Assembly: GCA_018385135.1 (NCBI GenBank)
Contig: JAHAWY010000003.1
Location: 1-54,506, forward strand
Direction: 5' to 3'
Origin: Oscillospiraceae bacterium
GTDB taxonomy: Bacteria > Bacillota > Clostridia > Oscillospirales > Oscillospiraceae
DNA length: 54,506 bases
Shown here: in pieces, positions 1 to 8,321 of the stretch
How the letters are laid out: each line of letters starts with the position of its first letter
How positions within the stretch are numbered: position 1 is the stretch's first letter
Translations under genes and position numbers: made by a program
Notes under the pieces: model-generated
What the model was told of the DNA's origin: nothing
The model's database searches: none
What the model saw: only the letters and a program-made list of their open reading frames with translations

Positions 1-1
1 G

Positions 2-1117
2 GAGAACCCCCGCCGCAGGGTGGTTGACCCGGTAGCCGCTGATGTGGTGAAACGCATCTTCGACCTGTGTATGGAGGGCCGTGGTCCCATGCAGATCGCC
101 AACCAACTGAAAGCGGACAAGGTGCTAACGCCCAGCGCATACAGGGCCTTGCAGGGGATCAAGACCCCGAACAAGAAACCGGAGGACCCCTACGACTGGC
201 ACAGCAGTACCGTTGTGGCGATTCTGGAACGGCGGGAGTACACGGGCTGTACGGTGAACTTCAAGACCTATACCAACTCCATCTGGGACAAGAAGCAGCG
301 GGACAATCCCCTTGAGAAGCAAGCCATCTTCCCCAATACACATGAGGCCATCATCGAGGAAGCCGTGTTTGAGAAGGTACAGCAGGTACGCCAGCAGCGG
401 CACCGCAAGACCCGCACAGGACGTAGCAGTATCTTTTCCGGGCTGGTGTACTGCGCCGACTGCGGCGAGAAGCTGTATTACGGGGCGACCAACAACTACA
501 GAACGGAGGGCGCGTTCTTCGACTGTTCTCTCCATTGGAAGCACAAGGACAAGTGCGGCACTCATTACATCCGGGAAGCCGTACTCAGCCATCTGGTCCT
601 GAAACACATTCAGGCTGTGACAGGCTACATTCTGCGACATGAGGCACATTTCCGCACGGTAATGGAAGAACAGCTCCGGTTGGAAAGCAGTGAGCAGCTC
701 CACATCCGCAGAAAACGGCTGGAACGGGACGAAAACCGCATCGCTGAGTTGAAACGGCTGTTCATCAGGATTTACGAGGACAACGCCAGCGGGCGGCTGA
801 GTGATGACCGCTTCGATATGCTGAGTCTGACCTACGAAACGGAGCAGAAGCAGTTGGAGGCCGAGTGCGTAACTTTGCGACAGGAAATTGAAGTACAGGA
901 ACGACAGAACGAAAACATTGAGAAGTTCATTCAGACGGCGCACAAGTATGTGGGCATCGACGAGCTGGACGGCTACGCTCTGCGGGAGCTGGTGTCAGCT
1001 ATCTATGTGGATGCACCGGATAAATCCAGCGGGAAGCGGGTGCAGCACATCCACATCAAGTACGACGGGCTGGGCTTCATCCCGCTGAATGAACTGATGA
1101 AAGAGGAAACGGCGTGA
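2..1117 (+). CDS. Large serine recombinase, C-terminal part (truncated by window edge)
   Basis: The frame is open to the left edge, so the N-terminal catalytic resolvase domain and its active-site serine lie outside. About 371 codons remain. They start in a recombinase-domain motif (NPRRRVVDPVAADVVKRIF), where element-encoded recombinases bind DNA. A zinc ribbon follows, with CADCGEKL paired with a later C-x9-C in the CSLHWKHKDKC segment. Next comes a charged coiled-coil stretch (about residues 220-310), then a C-terminal block around ELVSAIYVDAP like the DUF4368 tail of TnpX-type recombinases. These enzymes excise and integrate conjugative or mobilisable elements, and the gene commonly sits at one end of the element. 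The family is clear; which element is not. Confidence 0.9.
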   Translation, partial: ENPRRRVVDPVAADVVKRIFDLCMEGRGPMQIANQLKADKVLTPSAYRALQGIKTPNKKPEDPYDWHSSTVVAILERREYTGCTVNFKTYTNSIWDKKQRDNPLEKQAIFPNTHEAIIEEAVFEKVQQVRQQRHRKTRTGRSSIFSGLVYCADCGEKLYYGATNNYRTEGAFFDCSLHWKHKDKCGTHYIREAVLSHLVLKHIQAVTGYILRHEAHFRTVMEEQLRLESSEQLHIRRKRLERDENRIAELKRLFIRIYEDNASGRLSDDRFDMLSLTYETEQKQLEAECVTLRQEIEVQERQNENIEKFIQTAHKYVGIDELDGYALRELVSAIYVDAPDKSSGKRVQHIHIKYDGLGFIPLNELMKEETA

Positions 1118-1183
1118 CCGAAGTCACGCCGCACCCCATAAAACTCAATGTTTTCACCATTTTTTGATTTTACTGTTTTACGA

Positions 1184-1209
1184 CCACCCGGCGAAGCGGG
1201 TGGTTTTTT
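1184..1209 (+). terminator. Rho-independent terminator of the recombinase gene
   Basis: A 7-bp GC-rich stem, CCACCCG/CGGGTGG, has a six-base loop (GCGAAG) and is followed by six T residues. It lies 67 bases after the recombinase stop and points the same way. Confidence 0.85.
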
Positions 1210-1263
1210 GTTGTTGTTTTTGCTGCCTTTGCATACGCTTAGGTCTGCAAAGCAGAGAGTGTT

Positions 1264-3945
1264 TTATGCCTTTGAAGCTTTACGGATTTCAATGTTGCGC
1301 TTGCGTTCCTCGGCGTATTTCTCAAAAGCTTCCTCTCTGTCGAAGAATTCAACACTGTCAACATTGTATGCCTTTCTGAGCTTGATAGCGTCGAACTTGC
1401 ACTTGGTGGTGCAGACACCGCAGCCTATGCACTTGTTCTTATCGACGATGGAAGCACCGCAGCCGAGGCAGCGTGAGGTTTCCTTCTTGAGCTGCTCCTC
1501 GCTGAAGGTCATGCGGTCGTCGGCAAAGGTCTTTGCCTTTTTCGCGTTATGTGCGGGCTTCTGGCGCGGTGTATTGTCAAAGCCCTTGGTGATGGCGTCC
1601 TTATCGAGATTATCCTTGTCAAGCGCCTTATAAATGCGGCGATTGCGGCCGATGGTCAGGCTCTGACCGGGATGTACGAAGCGGTGGATGGAGTCGGCAC
1701 CCTGCTTGCCGGCGGCAATAGCATCAATAGCAAACTTCGGACCTGAGAATACGTCGCCGCCGACGAATACATCGGGCTGTGCGGTCTGATATGTCAGACT
1801 GTCGGCTACGGCAGTGTTGCCGCGTCCAAGCTCAACCTTCTCGCCCTCAAGCAGTCCGCCCCATTCGATGGACTGACCGACGGAGATAAGAACAAAGTCT
1901 GCCGGAACGGTGATGACGTCGGTCTCATCATACTTGGGAGCAAACTTGCCTTCACCGTCAAATACGCTAAGGCACTTTTTGAACTCAACGCCGGTGACTT
2001 TACCGTCTTCAACTATAACACGTTTCGGACCCCAACCATTGTTAAACTCAACGCTTTCGGCTCGTGCCTCCTCCTGTTCTTCAGGCAGCGCGGGCATTTC
2101 AGATGCGGACTCAAGGCAGTAGAGCTTGGTGGAGGCGGCACCTACGCGGGTGGCTGTGCGGGCAACGTCTATAGCTACATTACCGCCGCCGATGACGACC
2201 ACGTTGCCGGAAAGCTTCGGAGGCTTGCAGAGGTTGACCCTGCGCAGGAATTCAACGCCGGGGATAACTCCTTCGGCGTCCTCACCCTCGATACCCAGCT
2301 TGCGTCCGCCCTGGGCACCGATGGCAACATAAAACGCCTCAAAGCCTTCGGAGCGAAGCTGCGCGAGGGTGACGTCCTTGCCGACCTCGACGCCGGTTTT
2401 GAAAGTAACGCCCATCTGACGTAGAACGTCTATTTCGGCTTCAACAACGTTCTTTTCAAGACGGAAGCTGGGAATGCCGAGCATCATCATGCCGCCGACC
2501 TTGCGCTGCTTTTCAAATACAGTGACCTTGTAGCCGTCGGCTGCGAGGTAGTATGCGCAGGAGAGTCCCGCAGGACCGGAGCCTATAACGGCGATAGACT
2601 TTCCGTAGTTATGGAGCTTTTTGGGAATGAACTGGAAGCCGGACTCCAGCTCCTTGTCCGCAATGAACTTTTTGATTTCGTCGATAGCAATCGGCTCGTC
2701 GATGTCGCCGCGTGTGCATTCATTCTCGCAGTTATGCGGACAAACACGACCGCAGATCGCGGGGAAGGGGTTTTCTTTCTTGATAAGCTCAAGAGCGTCG
2801 TTGTAGTTGCCCTCGGCAGCTTTCTTTATGTAGCCTTGAACTGCGATGTGAGCAGGGCAGGTGGTCTTGCAGGGAGCGGTGCCGGTCTCTACAACGTTTT
2901 GGCGGTTCTCGCGGTAGTCGGGATTCCACTTGTCCTTACCCCACTCGGTGTCCCTGGGAAGGTCTGCAAGCTTATGCTCAATGGGAGTCTTTGTGCAGAG
3001 CTTCTGTCCGAGCTTAACGGCGTTGTTGGGACAGTATTCAACGCACTGACCGCAGGCAACGCAGTTTTCAGCCTCGACATATGCTTCATAGTTGCTGCGG
3101 GAAGCATCGGGTGTGTTAAAATACTGGGTTGCGCCGAGAGCAAGGCAGGTATTGGGCATACAGTTGCAGATAGCAACTGAAACACCTTTGTTAAGGGTAG
3201 TTATCTGATGAACACAGCCAAGCTCCTCAAAGTATTTTATCTTTCTGTAAGCTTCTTCCTTGTCTATCTTGATACCACGACCATTGTTGATGAACATATC
3301 CGCTGCCATTCCGAGGAACATACACATACCTGTTTCGTAATCGGCGGCGCCTTCAAGGTCGCCCGCGCCTTCGTTCATAAAGCGGCGGACACGGCGGCAC
3401 TGGCAGGGGAGAAGGGCAATGTGGTTCTTGTTGGCCTCAATATAGTAGCTGACGCGGTCATAGTCGCCAACCTCAACATTGTTTTCTATTGCCTTTTCCA
3501 CGGGGATAGCGCGCATGACGCCTGCGCCCATGGGGAGCTTGTGTATGTAGTCGTACATGGAGGTTGTTGCGTGTCCTGCGAAGGATTCGGGAACTTCAGG
3601 GTGCTTTTCGCAGAAATCGTTGTTTACGAGCATGAACTCGAAAATGCCGGGGGCATAGACCAGAAGCATATATATATCCATGCCGTATTTCTGAACCTTT
3701 GCTATTACGCCGATATCGGCAAGCTCTTCAAGAAGCTCAAGGGTCTTTTCGTTGGAGAAGCCTGTGTCTGCGGCGATGCTTTCGGGAAAAGCGGGCTGAA
3801 GAAGATCCATTGCCATAAGGACTTTGATCTGGTCGTCGGTCATCCACTTTTCAAATGCTTTGTACTCAGCGCAGTTTTCGTCAATTTTATAATGACCGTT
3901 GCTGATTTTTTCGCAAAGCTTTATAAGGTTTTCTCTTACTGCCAT
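1264..3945 (-). CDS. Fe-S/FAD/NAD(P) oxidoreductase, GltD-like, 893 aa (paralog A)
   Basis: Multidomain redox protein, probably cytosolic. In order: a helical N-terminal region (about 1-170); a cysteine module with LPCQCRR, a later GMCMFLG and then ICNCMPNTC (about 185-265); a ferredoxin pair CVACGQCVEYCP (about 285-310); the GltD-type N-terminal Fe-S block GTAPCKTTCPAHIAVQGY; an FAD site (VIGSGPAGLSCAYYLA); an NAD(P) site (VIGGGNVAIDVA); a VGGDVFSGPKFAIDAIAAGK loop; and a C-terminal ferredoxin CIGCGVCTTKC. This is the glutamate-synthase-small-subunit flavoprotein fold, known to pass electrons between NAD(P)H and Fe-S partners. Its substrate is unknown. The ATG at 3945 was chosen because GGAGG sits just upstream; the in-frame ATG 16 codons earlier lacks one. 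It is transcribed away from the LysR gene and is homologous along most of its length to the product of 5583-8315. Confidence 0.85.
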   Translation of the reverse strand: MAVRENLIKLCEKISNGHYKIDENCAEYKAFEKWMTDDQIKVLMAMDLLQPAFPESIAADTGFSNEKTLELLEELADIGVIAKVQKYGMDIYMLLVYAPGIFEFMLVNNDFCEKHPEVPESFAGHATTSMYDYIHKLPMGAGVMRAIPVEKAIENNVEVGDYDRVSYYIEANKNHIALLPCQCRRVRRFMNEGAGDLEGAADYETGMCMFLGMAADMFINNGRGIKIDKEEAYRKIKYFEELGCVHQITTLNKGVSVAICNCMPNTCLALGATQYFNTPDASRSNYEAYVEAENCVACGQCVEYCPNNAVKLGQKLCTKTPIEHKLADLPRDTEWGKDKWNPDYRENRQNVVETGTAPCKTTCPAHIAVQGYIKKAAEGNYNDALELIKKENPFPAICGRVCPHNCENECTRGDIDEPIAIDEIKKFIADKELESGFQFIPKKLHNYGKSIAVIGSGPAGLSCAYYLAADGYKVTVFEKQRKVGGMMMLGIPSFRLEKNVVEAEIDVLRQMGVTFKTGVEVGKDVTLAQLRSEGFEAFYVAIGAQGGRKLGIEGEDAEGVIPGVEFLRRVNLCKPPKLSGNVVVIGGGNVAIDVARTATRVGAASTKLYCLESASEMPALPEEQEEARAESVEFNNGWGPKRVIVEDGKVTGVEFKKCLSVFDGEGKFAPKYDETDVITVPADFVLISVGQSIEWGGLLEGEKVELGRGNTAVADSLTYQTAQPDVFVGGDVFSGPKFAIDAIAAGKQGADSIHRFVHPGQSLTIGRNRRIYKALDKDNLDKDAITKGFDNTPRQKPAHNAKKAKTFADDRMTFSEEQLKKETSRCLGCGASIVDKNKCIGCGVCTTKCKFDAIKLRKAYNVDSVEFFDREEAFEKYAEERKRNIEIRKASKA

Positions 3946-4043
3946 GTGTTTTCCTCCTGATTTATTAGCAAGTTTCTGTACATTACCGTGCACAAAATAA
4001 TTGCCTGCACACGGTGTGTTGTTATCTACTATGCCTAACTAAC

Positions 4044-4071
4044 AGTATAGAATATATACGCTTGGAATGAA
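4044..4071 (-). promoter_or_regulatory. Predicted promoter of the minus-strand oxidoreductase
   Basis: On the minus strand, a weak -35 TTCATT (4066-4071) and a good -10 TATACT (4044-4049) are separated by 16 bases, about 100 bases before the start codon. Pattern match only. Confidence 0.45.
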
Positions 4072-4083
4072 AGAGAAAATAGC

Positions 4084-4113
4084 TTGATTAACCACAACAA
4101 AAAGTTGTAATAT
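4084..4113 (+). promoter_or_regulatory. LysR gene promoter with a palindrome in the spacer
   Basis: TTGATT (4084-4089) and TAATAT (4108-4113) are 18 bases apart. The spacer holds the dyad ACAAC-AAAAA-GTTGT (4094-4108), a T-N11-A-like shape of the kind LysR-type regulators bind. This fits autoregulation and control of the divergent oxidoreductase gene. That is inferred from position and symmetry. Confidence 0.5.
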
Positions 4114-4136
4114 ATACACGCCGGGAGGTGAGAAAA

Positions 4137-5033
4137 ATGCAGATACAGGCAATAGAGTCTTTCCTTATGGTTTATGAAATGCAGAATATGTCTAAGGCGA
4201 GCGCAAAGCTCTTTATAACGCAGCAGTGTTTGAGCCGTCAGATAAAATCTCTTGAGTCGGAGCTGGGTGTTGTGCTTTTTGAACGCGGAAAAAGCGGTAT
4301 GCACCCGACTGAGCTGTGCCACAGGATTTATCCGGAGTTAAAGAAAGCACTTGCCGGCTATAACAAGGCTCGCAATATATGCTGCGAGCAGAAATCCGGC
4401 AGCGCCGCCGGACTTACTATTGCGCTGGCAAGCGGAATGTCAAACTATTTTAGTATTGGCTCAATATCAATGCTGGCGCGAAGATTCAGCGGAAAAAACC
4501 TGATGATAGAGGAATGTCCGGGCGGCGAGTGCAGTAAAATGCTGCTTGAAGGCAAGGCGGACATGGCGTTTTTGCTTGAGCCTTTTGATGACACTATGCT
4601 TGAGCATATTTTGATTAGGCAGGACTATGGCTGCATCGTAATGCGAAAAAACCATCCCCTTGCAGCGGAAAAAGGTCCTATACCTCTATCGGAGCTTCAC
4701 GGAGTGAAAATCGTATCTGCCGTAAAGACAAACTGTGCAACGGAGCATTTTGAGCGCTATTGCTCTCAAGCAGGCGTTTACCCGCAGTGCGTGGCGTCGG
4801 TCTCAAACATTGTAGGCTTCATAAACACACTTACCGAAGACGATATCGCGGTTACTATTCTAAGCTACATTATCCCACAGCTTACCAATCCTGATATCGT
4901 AATCAGAGAGGTCATCAACCCCAGCTTGATAGGAAAATGCCACTGCTGCTTTCGCAAGGATTCGGAAGATGCGGAACTGTTGCGTTCACTTATGCTGAAA
5001 ATAAAAGAGAGTGCCGAGCTTATGCTTATTTGA
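4137..5033 (+). CDS. LysR-family transcriptional regulator, 298 aa
   Basis: Typical LysR length and layout. A winged helix-turn-helix fills the first 60 residues: MSKASAKLFITQQCLSRQIK is the recognition region and LESELGVVLFERG follows it. A periplasmic-binding-protein-like effector domain begins near residue 90. The ATG at 4137 was chosen over a GTG nine bases upstream because GGGAGGTG ends six bases before it. It is divergent from the 893-aa oxidoreductase, and a second homologous oxidoreductase follows at 5583, so the natural inference is that it controls one or both. The inducer cannot be told from sequence. Confidence 0.9.
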   Translation: MQIQAIESFLMVYEMQNMSKASAKLFITQQCLSRQIKSLESELGVVLFERGKSGMHPTELCHRIYPELKKALAGYNKARNICCEQKSGSAAGLTIALASGMSNYFSIGSISMLARRFSGKNLMIEECPGGECSKMLLEGKADMAFLLEPFDDTMLEHILIRQDYGCIVMRKNHPLAAEKGPIPLSELHGVKIVSAVKTNCATEHFERYCSQAGVYPQCVASVSNIVGFINTLTEDDIAVTILSYIIPQLTNPDIVIREVINPSLIGKCHCCFRKDSEDAELLRSLMLKIKESAELMLI

Positions 5034-5582
5034 GCAGGAGCATTCTCTGATACGCTGTGCATATTTTCCTGCTAAGGAAAAGCTACGCAAAAAATCGCTT
5101 ATTTATTCCTGCGACGGTTGATATAAAACCTGCGGATTATTCGTTATATGACACGAACTTGCGTTCTTGTTCATTGCCGATAAGTCGGGAGTCTGATATA
5201 ATTTTATCAAACAGCTTGAGGCTGATCGTTTTCTGTCCGGCGTATCTTTGCTTTTTATGCGGTGATGCTCTGAAATATGTATTTAGCAACCGATAATTAA
5301 TGTGGTTGAACCAGATTGATTTTTGCGTCAATAATCCATCAAATGTCATTTACACCTAAAACACCGTTAGCAGTCTTTAAATTTAGTCAATAAGCACATA
5401 TTTAAGGAAATTTTGTATTGATAATTTTTTATTGAATGATTGTTAAAAATGTGGTACAGTCAGATTATTGATATATTATTGGCTATCTGCGCCGAGCTAT
5501 TAACAGCGGCGAAGCGCAGAGCGCTGTGTTTGAGCTGTCTTAGATATCAAAACTTATTTTATTAGAGAAGGGAAAAAAGAAT
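5034..5582. other. 549-bp intergenic region with promoter and structured leader
   Basis: No convincing gene. Short frames here lack ribosome sites and protein-like composition. The left 350 bases are AT-rich and featureless, apart from an AGCAGGA/TCCTGCT inverted repeat (5033-5039 and 5067-5073) without a T tract. The right part holds the promoter for the next gene. Its leader can fold as CGCCG/CGGCG (5490-5494 with 5507-5511) or CTGCGC/GCGCAG (5487-5492 with 5514-5519). Confidence 0.6.
5432..5460 (+). promoter_or_regulatory. Predicted promoter of the second oxidoreductase gene
   Basis: TTGAAT (5432-5437), a 17-base spacer and TACAGT (5455-5460) with an upstream TG forming an extended -10. 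The implied leader is about 115 bases long. Confidence 0.55.
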
Positions 5583-6332
5583 ATGAGCAAAAAGGCAAAA
5601 AACTCAGACCCCAATGTGCGCCAGCCTATTTTAGACCTGGCGCAGATGGTTACCAACCGTCTGTTCTATAAAGTCAAGCCCGAAGACCCCGAATACTGGG
5701 GACTTGCCGGCATTATGACAGACGAGGAAGCGGAAGTTGCTATCAAGATGAAGCGCCGCGTTCCCAGAACTATGGCTGACATGGTCAAGCTCACCGGAAA
5801 AACCGAGAAGGAGCTTGAGCCTATCCTTGCGCATATGAGCGAGGTAGGCGTTGTTGAGTACAACTGGGAAAATCCGCAGCATGAAAAGCAGTGGATTCTG
5901 CCTATGTTCGTTCCCGGCAGCGCCGAGTTTACCAACATGAACGTTGAGCTTCTTGAGGAGCATCCCGAAATGGGCAGGTTCTTCGAGCGCAACTCTTTCC
6001 TTCCGCTTGCAGGAATTACTCAAATGGTACCTCCCGGAGGCGCCGGTATCGGTATGCACGTTATCCCCGTTGAGAAGGCTATCCCCACCGAGAGCCAGTC
6101 TCTTGATATTGAGCATATTTCCCACTGGCTGAAAAAGTATGACGGCAAGTATGCAGCATCTCCCTGTTCCTGCCGTCTGAGCCGCAAGACCTTTGACGAG
6201 GGCTGCGGTGACGACCCGATGGATTGGTGCATCGCGGTCGGCGATATGGCTGACTACGTTGTTGAGACCAAAAAGGGCGGACGCTACATCAGCTATGACG
6301 AGGTTATCGAGATTCTCGAAAAGGCAGAGTAG
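5583..6332 (+). CDS. Fe-S/FAD oxidoreductase paralog B, N-terminal part ending at an in-frame amber codon
   Basis: These 249 codons match the N-terminal third of the 893-aa oxidoreductase: a helical region, then SPCSCRLSRKTF and the DWCIAVGDMADY segment. The frame stops at TAG (6330-6332) just after ISYDEVIEILEKAE. The codons after the stop continue the same homology in the same frame with RGYVHQIT, then ICNCNVNVC. The start ATG follows a GAAGGG-like ribosome site. As it stands this is a broken first half of one gene ending at 8315. It could be a nonsense allele, a sequence error or a read-through site. An isolated 249-aa product would lack all flavin and nucleotide domains. Confidence 0.7.
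   Translation: MSKKAKNSDPNVRQPILDLAQMVTNRLFYKVKPEDPEYWGLAGIMTDEEAEVAIKMKRRVPRTMADMVKLTGKTEKELEPILAHMSEVGVVEYNWENPQHEKQWILPMFVPGSAEFTNMNVELLEEHPEMGRFFERNSFLPLAGITQMVPPGGAGIGMHVIPVEKAIPTESQSLDIEHISHWLKKYDGKYAASPCSCRLSRKTFDEGCGDDPMDWCIAVGDMADYVVETKKGGRYISYDEVIEILEKAE
6330..6332 (+). other. In-frame TAG interrupting the oxidoreductase gene
   Basis: TAG lies between GAG and CGC codons, where the paralog has glutamate (EEL-G-C-VHQ aligned with AE-TAG-RG-Y-VHQ). A single base change from GAG would create it. No other stop interrupts the frame from 5583 to 8315. Nine genes in this window end in TAG (hypA, the SSB-like gene, pyrC, pyrK, pyrB, pyrI, GH13, the MFS gene and the aminotransferase), so the codon is an ordinary stop here. 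Confidence 0.9.
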
Positions 6333-6470
6333 CGCGGCTATGTCCACCAGATCACCAACATCGACGGTGAGAACAAGATTTTCGCTATCTGCAACTGTAA
6401 TGTAAACGTTTGCTACGCTCTGCGTACCTCTCAGCTTTTCAATACTCCGAACCTTTCCCGCAGCGCTTAT

Positions 6471-8315
6471 GTGGCTCATGTTACCCCCGAAGACTGCGTT
6501 GCCTGCGGACGCTGCGTTGAGTATTGCCCCGCCGGTGCTGTAAGGCTCGGTCAGAAGCTCTGCACCAAGAACGGTCCTGTTAAGTATCCCAAGCACGCTC
6601 TGCCTGACACCAACAAGTGGGGCGAGGACAAGTGGGATTACAACTATCGTGATACCAACCGCATTAACTGCTACGACACCGGTACTGCTCCCTGCAAGAC
6701 CGCCTGTCCTGCACATATTGCCGTTCAGGGCTATCTGAAAAAGGCAGCTCAGGGCAAGTACACCGAGGCTCTTGCTCTCATCAAGAAGGAAAACCCGTTC
6801 CCCGCTGTCTGTGGCGCAATCTGCAACCGACGCTGCGAGGACGCCTGCACCCGCGGAACTATCGACCAGGCAGTCGCTATCGACGAGGTCAAGAAGTTTA
6901 TTGCCGCGCAGGATCTGAAGGCTGAGACTCGTTACATACCGCCCATCATTAAGCCCTCCGTTAACGATGAGCCTTGGGCAGAAAAGGTCGCCATCATCGG
7001 AGCAGGCCCTGCCGGTATGAGCTGCGCGTTCTATCTCGCAGAAAAAGGCTATAAGCCGACAGTCTTTGAAAAAGAGCAGCGCCCCGGCGGTATGCTCATG
7101 AACGGCATCCCCTCCTTCCGTCTGGAGAAGGACGTTGTTGAGGCTGAGATCGACATCCTCAAGCAGATGGGTGTTGAGTTCAGATGCGGTGTTGAGGTAG
7201 GTAAGGACATAACTCTTGACCAGCTCCGCAAGGAAGGCTATAAGGCTTTCTATATCGCAATAGGCTGCCAGGGCGGTCGCAAGGTCGGCATCCCCGGTGA
7301 GGACGCTGAAGGCGTCAAGACCGGTGTTGACTTCCTGCGCGCAGTAAACCTTGACGAAAATTCCTCTAAGCTCAGCGGCAACACCGTTGTCGTCGGCGGC
7401 GGTAACGTTGCGGTTGACGTAGCTCGCGCTGCATCTCGCTGCGGCTCTGCCAAGGTTGAGATGTTCTGCCTTGAAAGCCGTGACATTATGCCCGCTGCCA
7501 AGGACGAGGTCGCCGAGGCCGAGCACGAGGGTATCACCGTTAACTGCGGCTGGGGTCCGAAGGAAGTCGTCGTTGAAAATGGCAAGGTCAAGGCTATCGT
7601 ATTTAAAAAGTGCCTGAGCGTATTTGACGCTGACCACAAGTTTGCTCCCAAGTATGACGAGAACGACACCAAGACCGTTGAGTGTGAGAACGTTCTCCTC
7701 TCCGTAGGTCAGAGCATTGTTTGGGGCGATCTGCTTGCAGGCTCCAAGGTCGAGCTCGGACGCGGAAACGGCGCTGTTGCCGATTCCTTTACCTATCAGA
7801 CCGCTGAGCCGGACATCTTTGTTGGCGGCGACGTATACACCGGTCCTAAGTTTGCAATCGACGCTATTGCAGCAGGTAAGCAGGGCGCAGAGTCCATTCA
7901 CCGCTTTGTTCAGCCGCACTGCACTCTTACCATCGGACGTAACCGTCGTCAGTTCATCGAGCTTGACAAGAAGAACATTGTTGTGGACAGCTATGACAAT
8001 TCCTCTCGTCAGATTCCCGGAACTGACAGCAGCATAAGCGAAAAGTCTTTCCGCGACAACCGTGTCACCTTTACCGAGGAGCAGGTCAAGGCGGAGACTG
8101 CACGCTGCCTCGGCTGCGGCGCTTCCGTTGTTGACCCGAACAAGTGCATCGGCTGCGGCGTATGCACCACCAAGTGCGCATTTGACGCTATCAAGCTCTC
8201 CCGCGAGTTGCCGCAGTGCAGCAAGATGGTTTGCTCCGAGGATAAGGTCAAATCTCTGCTGCCCTACATGATGAAGCGTGGAGTAAAAATTCTGTTCAGC
8301 AAGAAGGATAATTAA
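6471..8315 (+). CDS. Fe-S/FAD/NAD(P) oxidoreductase paralog B, C-terminal part
   Basis: Continuation of the gene begun at 5583, in the same frame. Coding homology actually resumes at 6333. The listed start is a GTG with no ribosome site, and no better in-frame start was seen, so independent translation is doubtful. Domains match paralog A: ferredoxin CVACGRCVEYCP, GltD-type block GTAPCKTACPAHIAVQGY, FAD site (IIGAGPAGMSCAFYLA), NAD(P) site (VVGGGNVAVDVA), the GGDVYTGPKFAIDAIAAGK loop and a C-terminal CIGCGVCTTKC. All cofactor motifs are intact, which argues that the amber codon is recent or is bypassed. The C-terminal tail differs from that of paralog A. hypA follows after 6 bases, so co-transcription is likely. 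Confidence 0.75.
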   Translation: MAHVTPEDCVACGRCVEYCPAGAVRLGQKLCTKNGPVKYPKHALPDTNKWGEDKWDYNYRDTNRINCYDTGTAPCKTACPAHIAVQGYLKKAAQGKYTEALALIKKENPFPAVCGAICNRRCEDACTRGTIDQAVAIDEVKKFIAAQDLKAETRYIPPIIKPSVNDEPWAEKVAIIGAGPAGMSCAFYLAEKGYKPTVFEKEQRPGGMLMNGIPSFRLEKDVVEAEIDILKQMGVEFRCGVEVGKDITLDQLRKEGYKAFYIAIGCQGGRKVGIPGEDAEGVKTGVDFLRAVNLDENSSKLSGNTVVVGGGNVAVDVARAASRCGSAKVEMFCLESRDIMPAAKDEVAEAEHEGITVNCGWGPKEVVVENGKVKAIVFKKCLSVFDADHKFAPKYDENDTKTVECENVLLSVGQSIVWGDLLAGSKVELGRGNGAVADSFTYQTAEPDIFVGGDVYTGPKFAIDAIAAGKQGAESIHRFVQPHCTLTIGRNRRQFIELDKKNIVVDSYDNSSRQIPGTDSSISEKSFRDNRVTFTEEQVKAETARCLGCGASVVDPNKCIGCGVCTTKCAFDAIKLSRELPQCSKMVCSEDKVKSLLPYMMKRGVKILFSKKDN

Positions 8316-8321
8316 GTAATC

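Noticed and set aside
5057..5296. 79-codon frame after the LysR gene
   Set aside because: No ribosome site, no family resemblance, and AT-rich intergenic composition.
6330..6332. General reassignment of TAG to an amino acid
   Set aside because: At least nine clear genes in the window end in TAG at the expected length, so the organism uses it as a stop.
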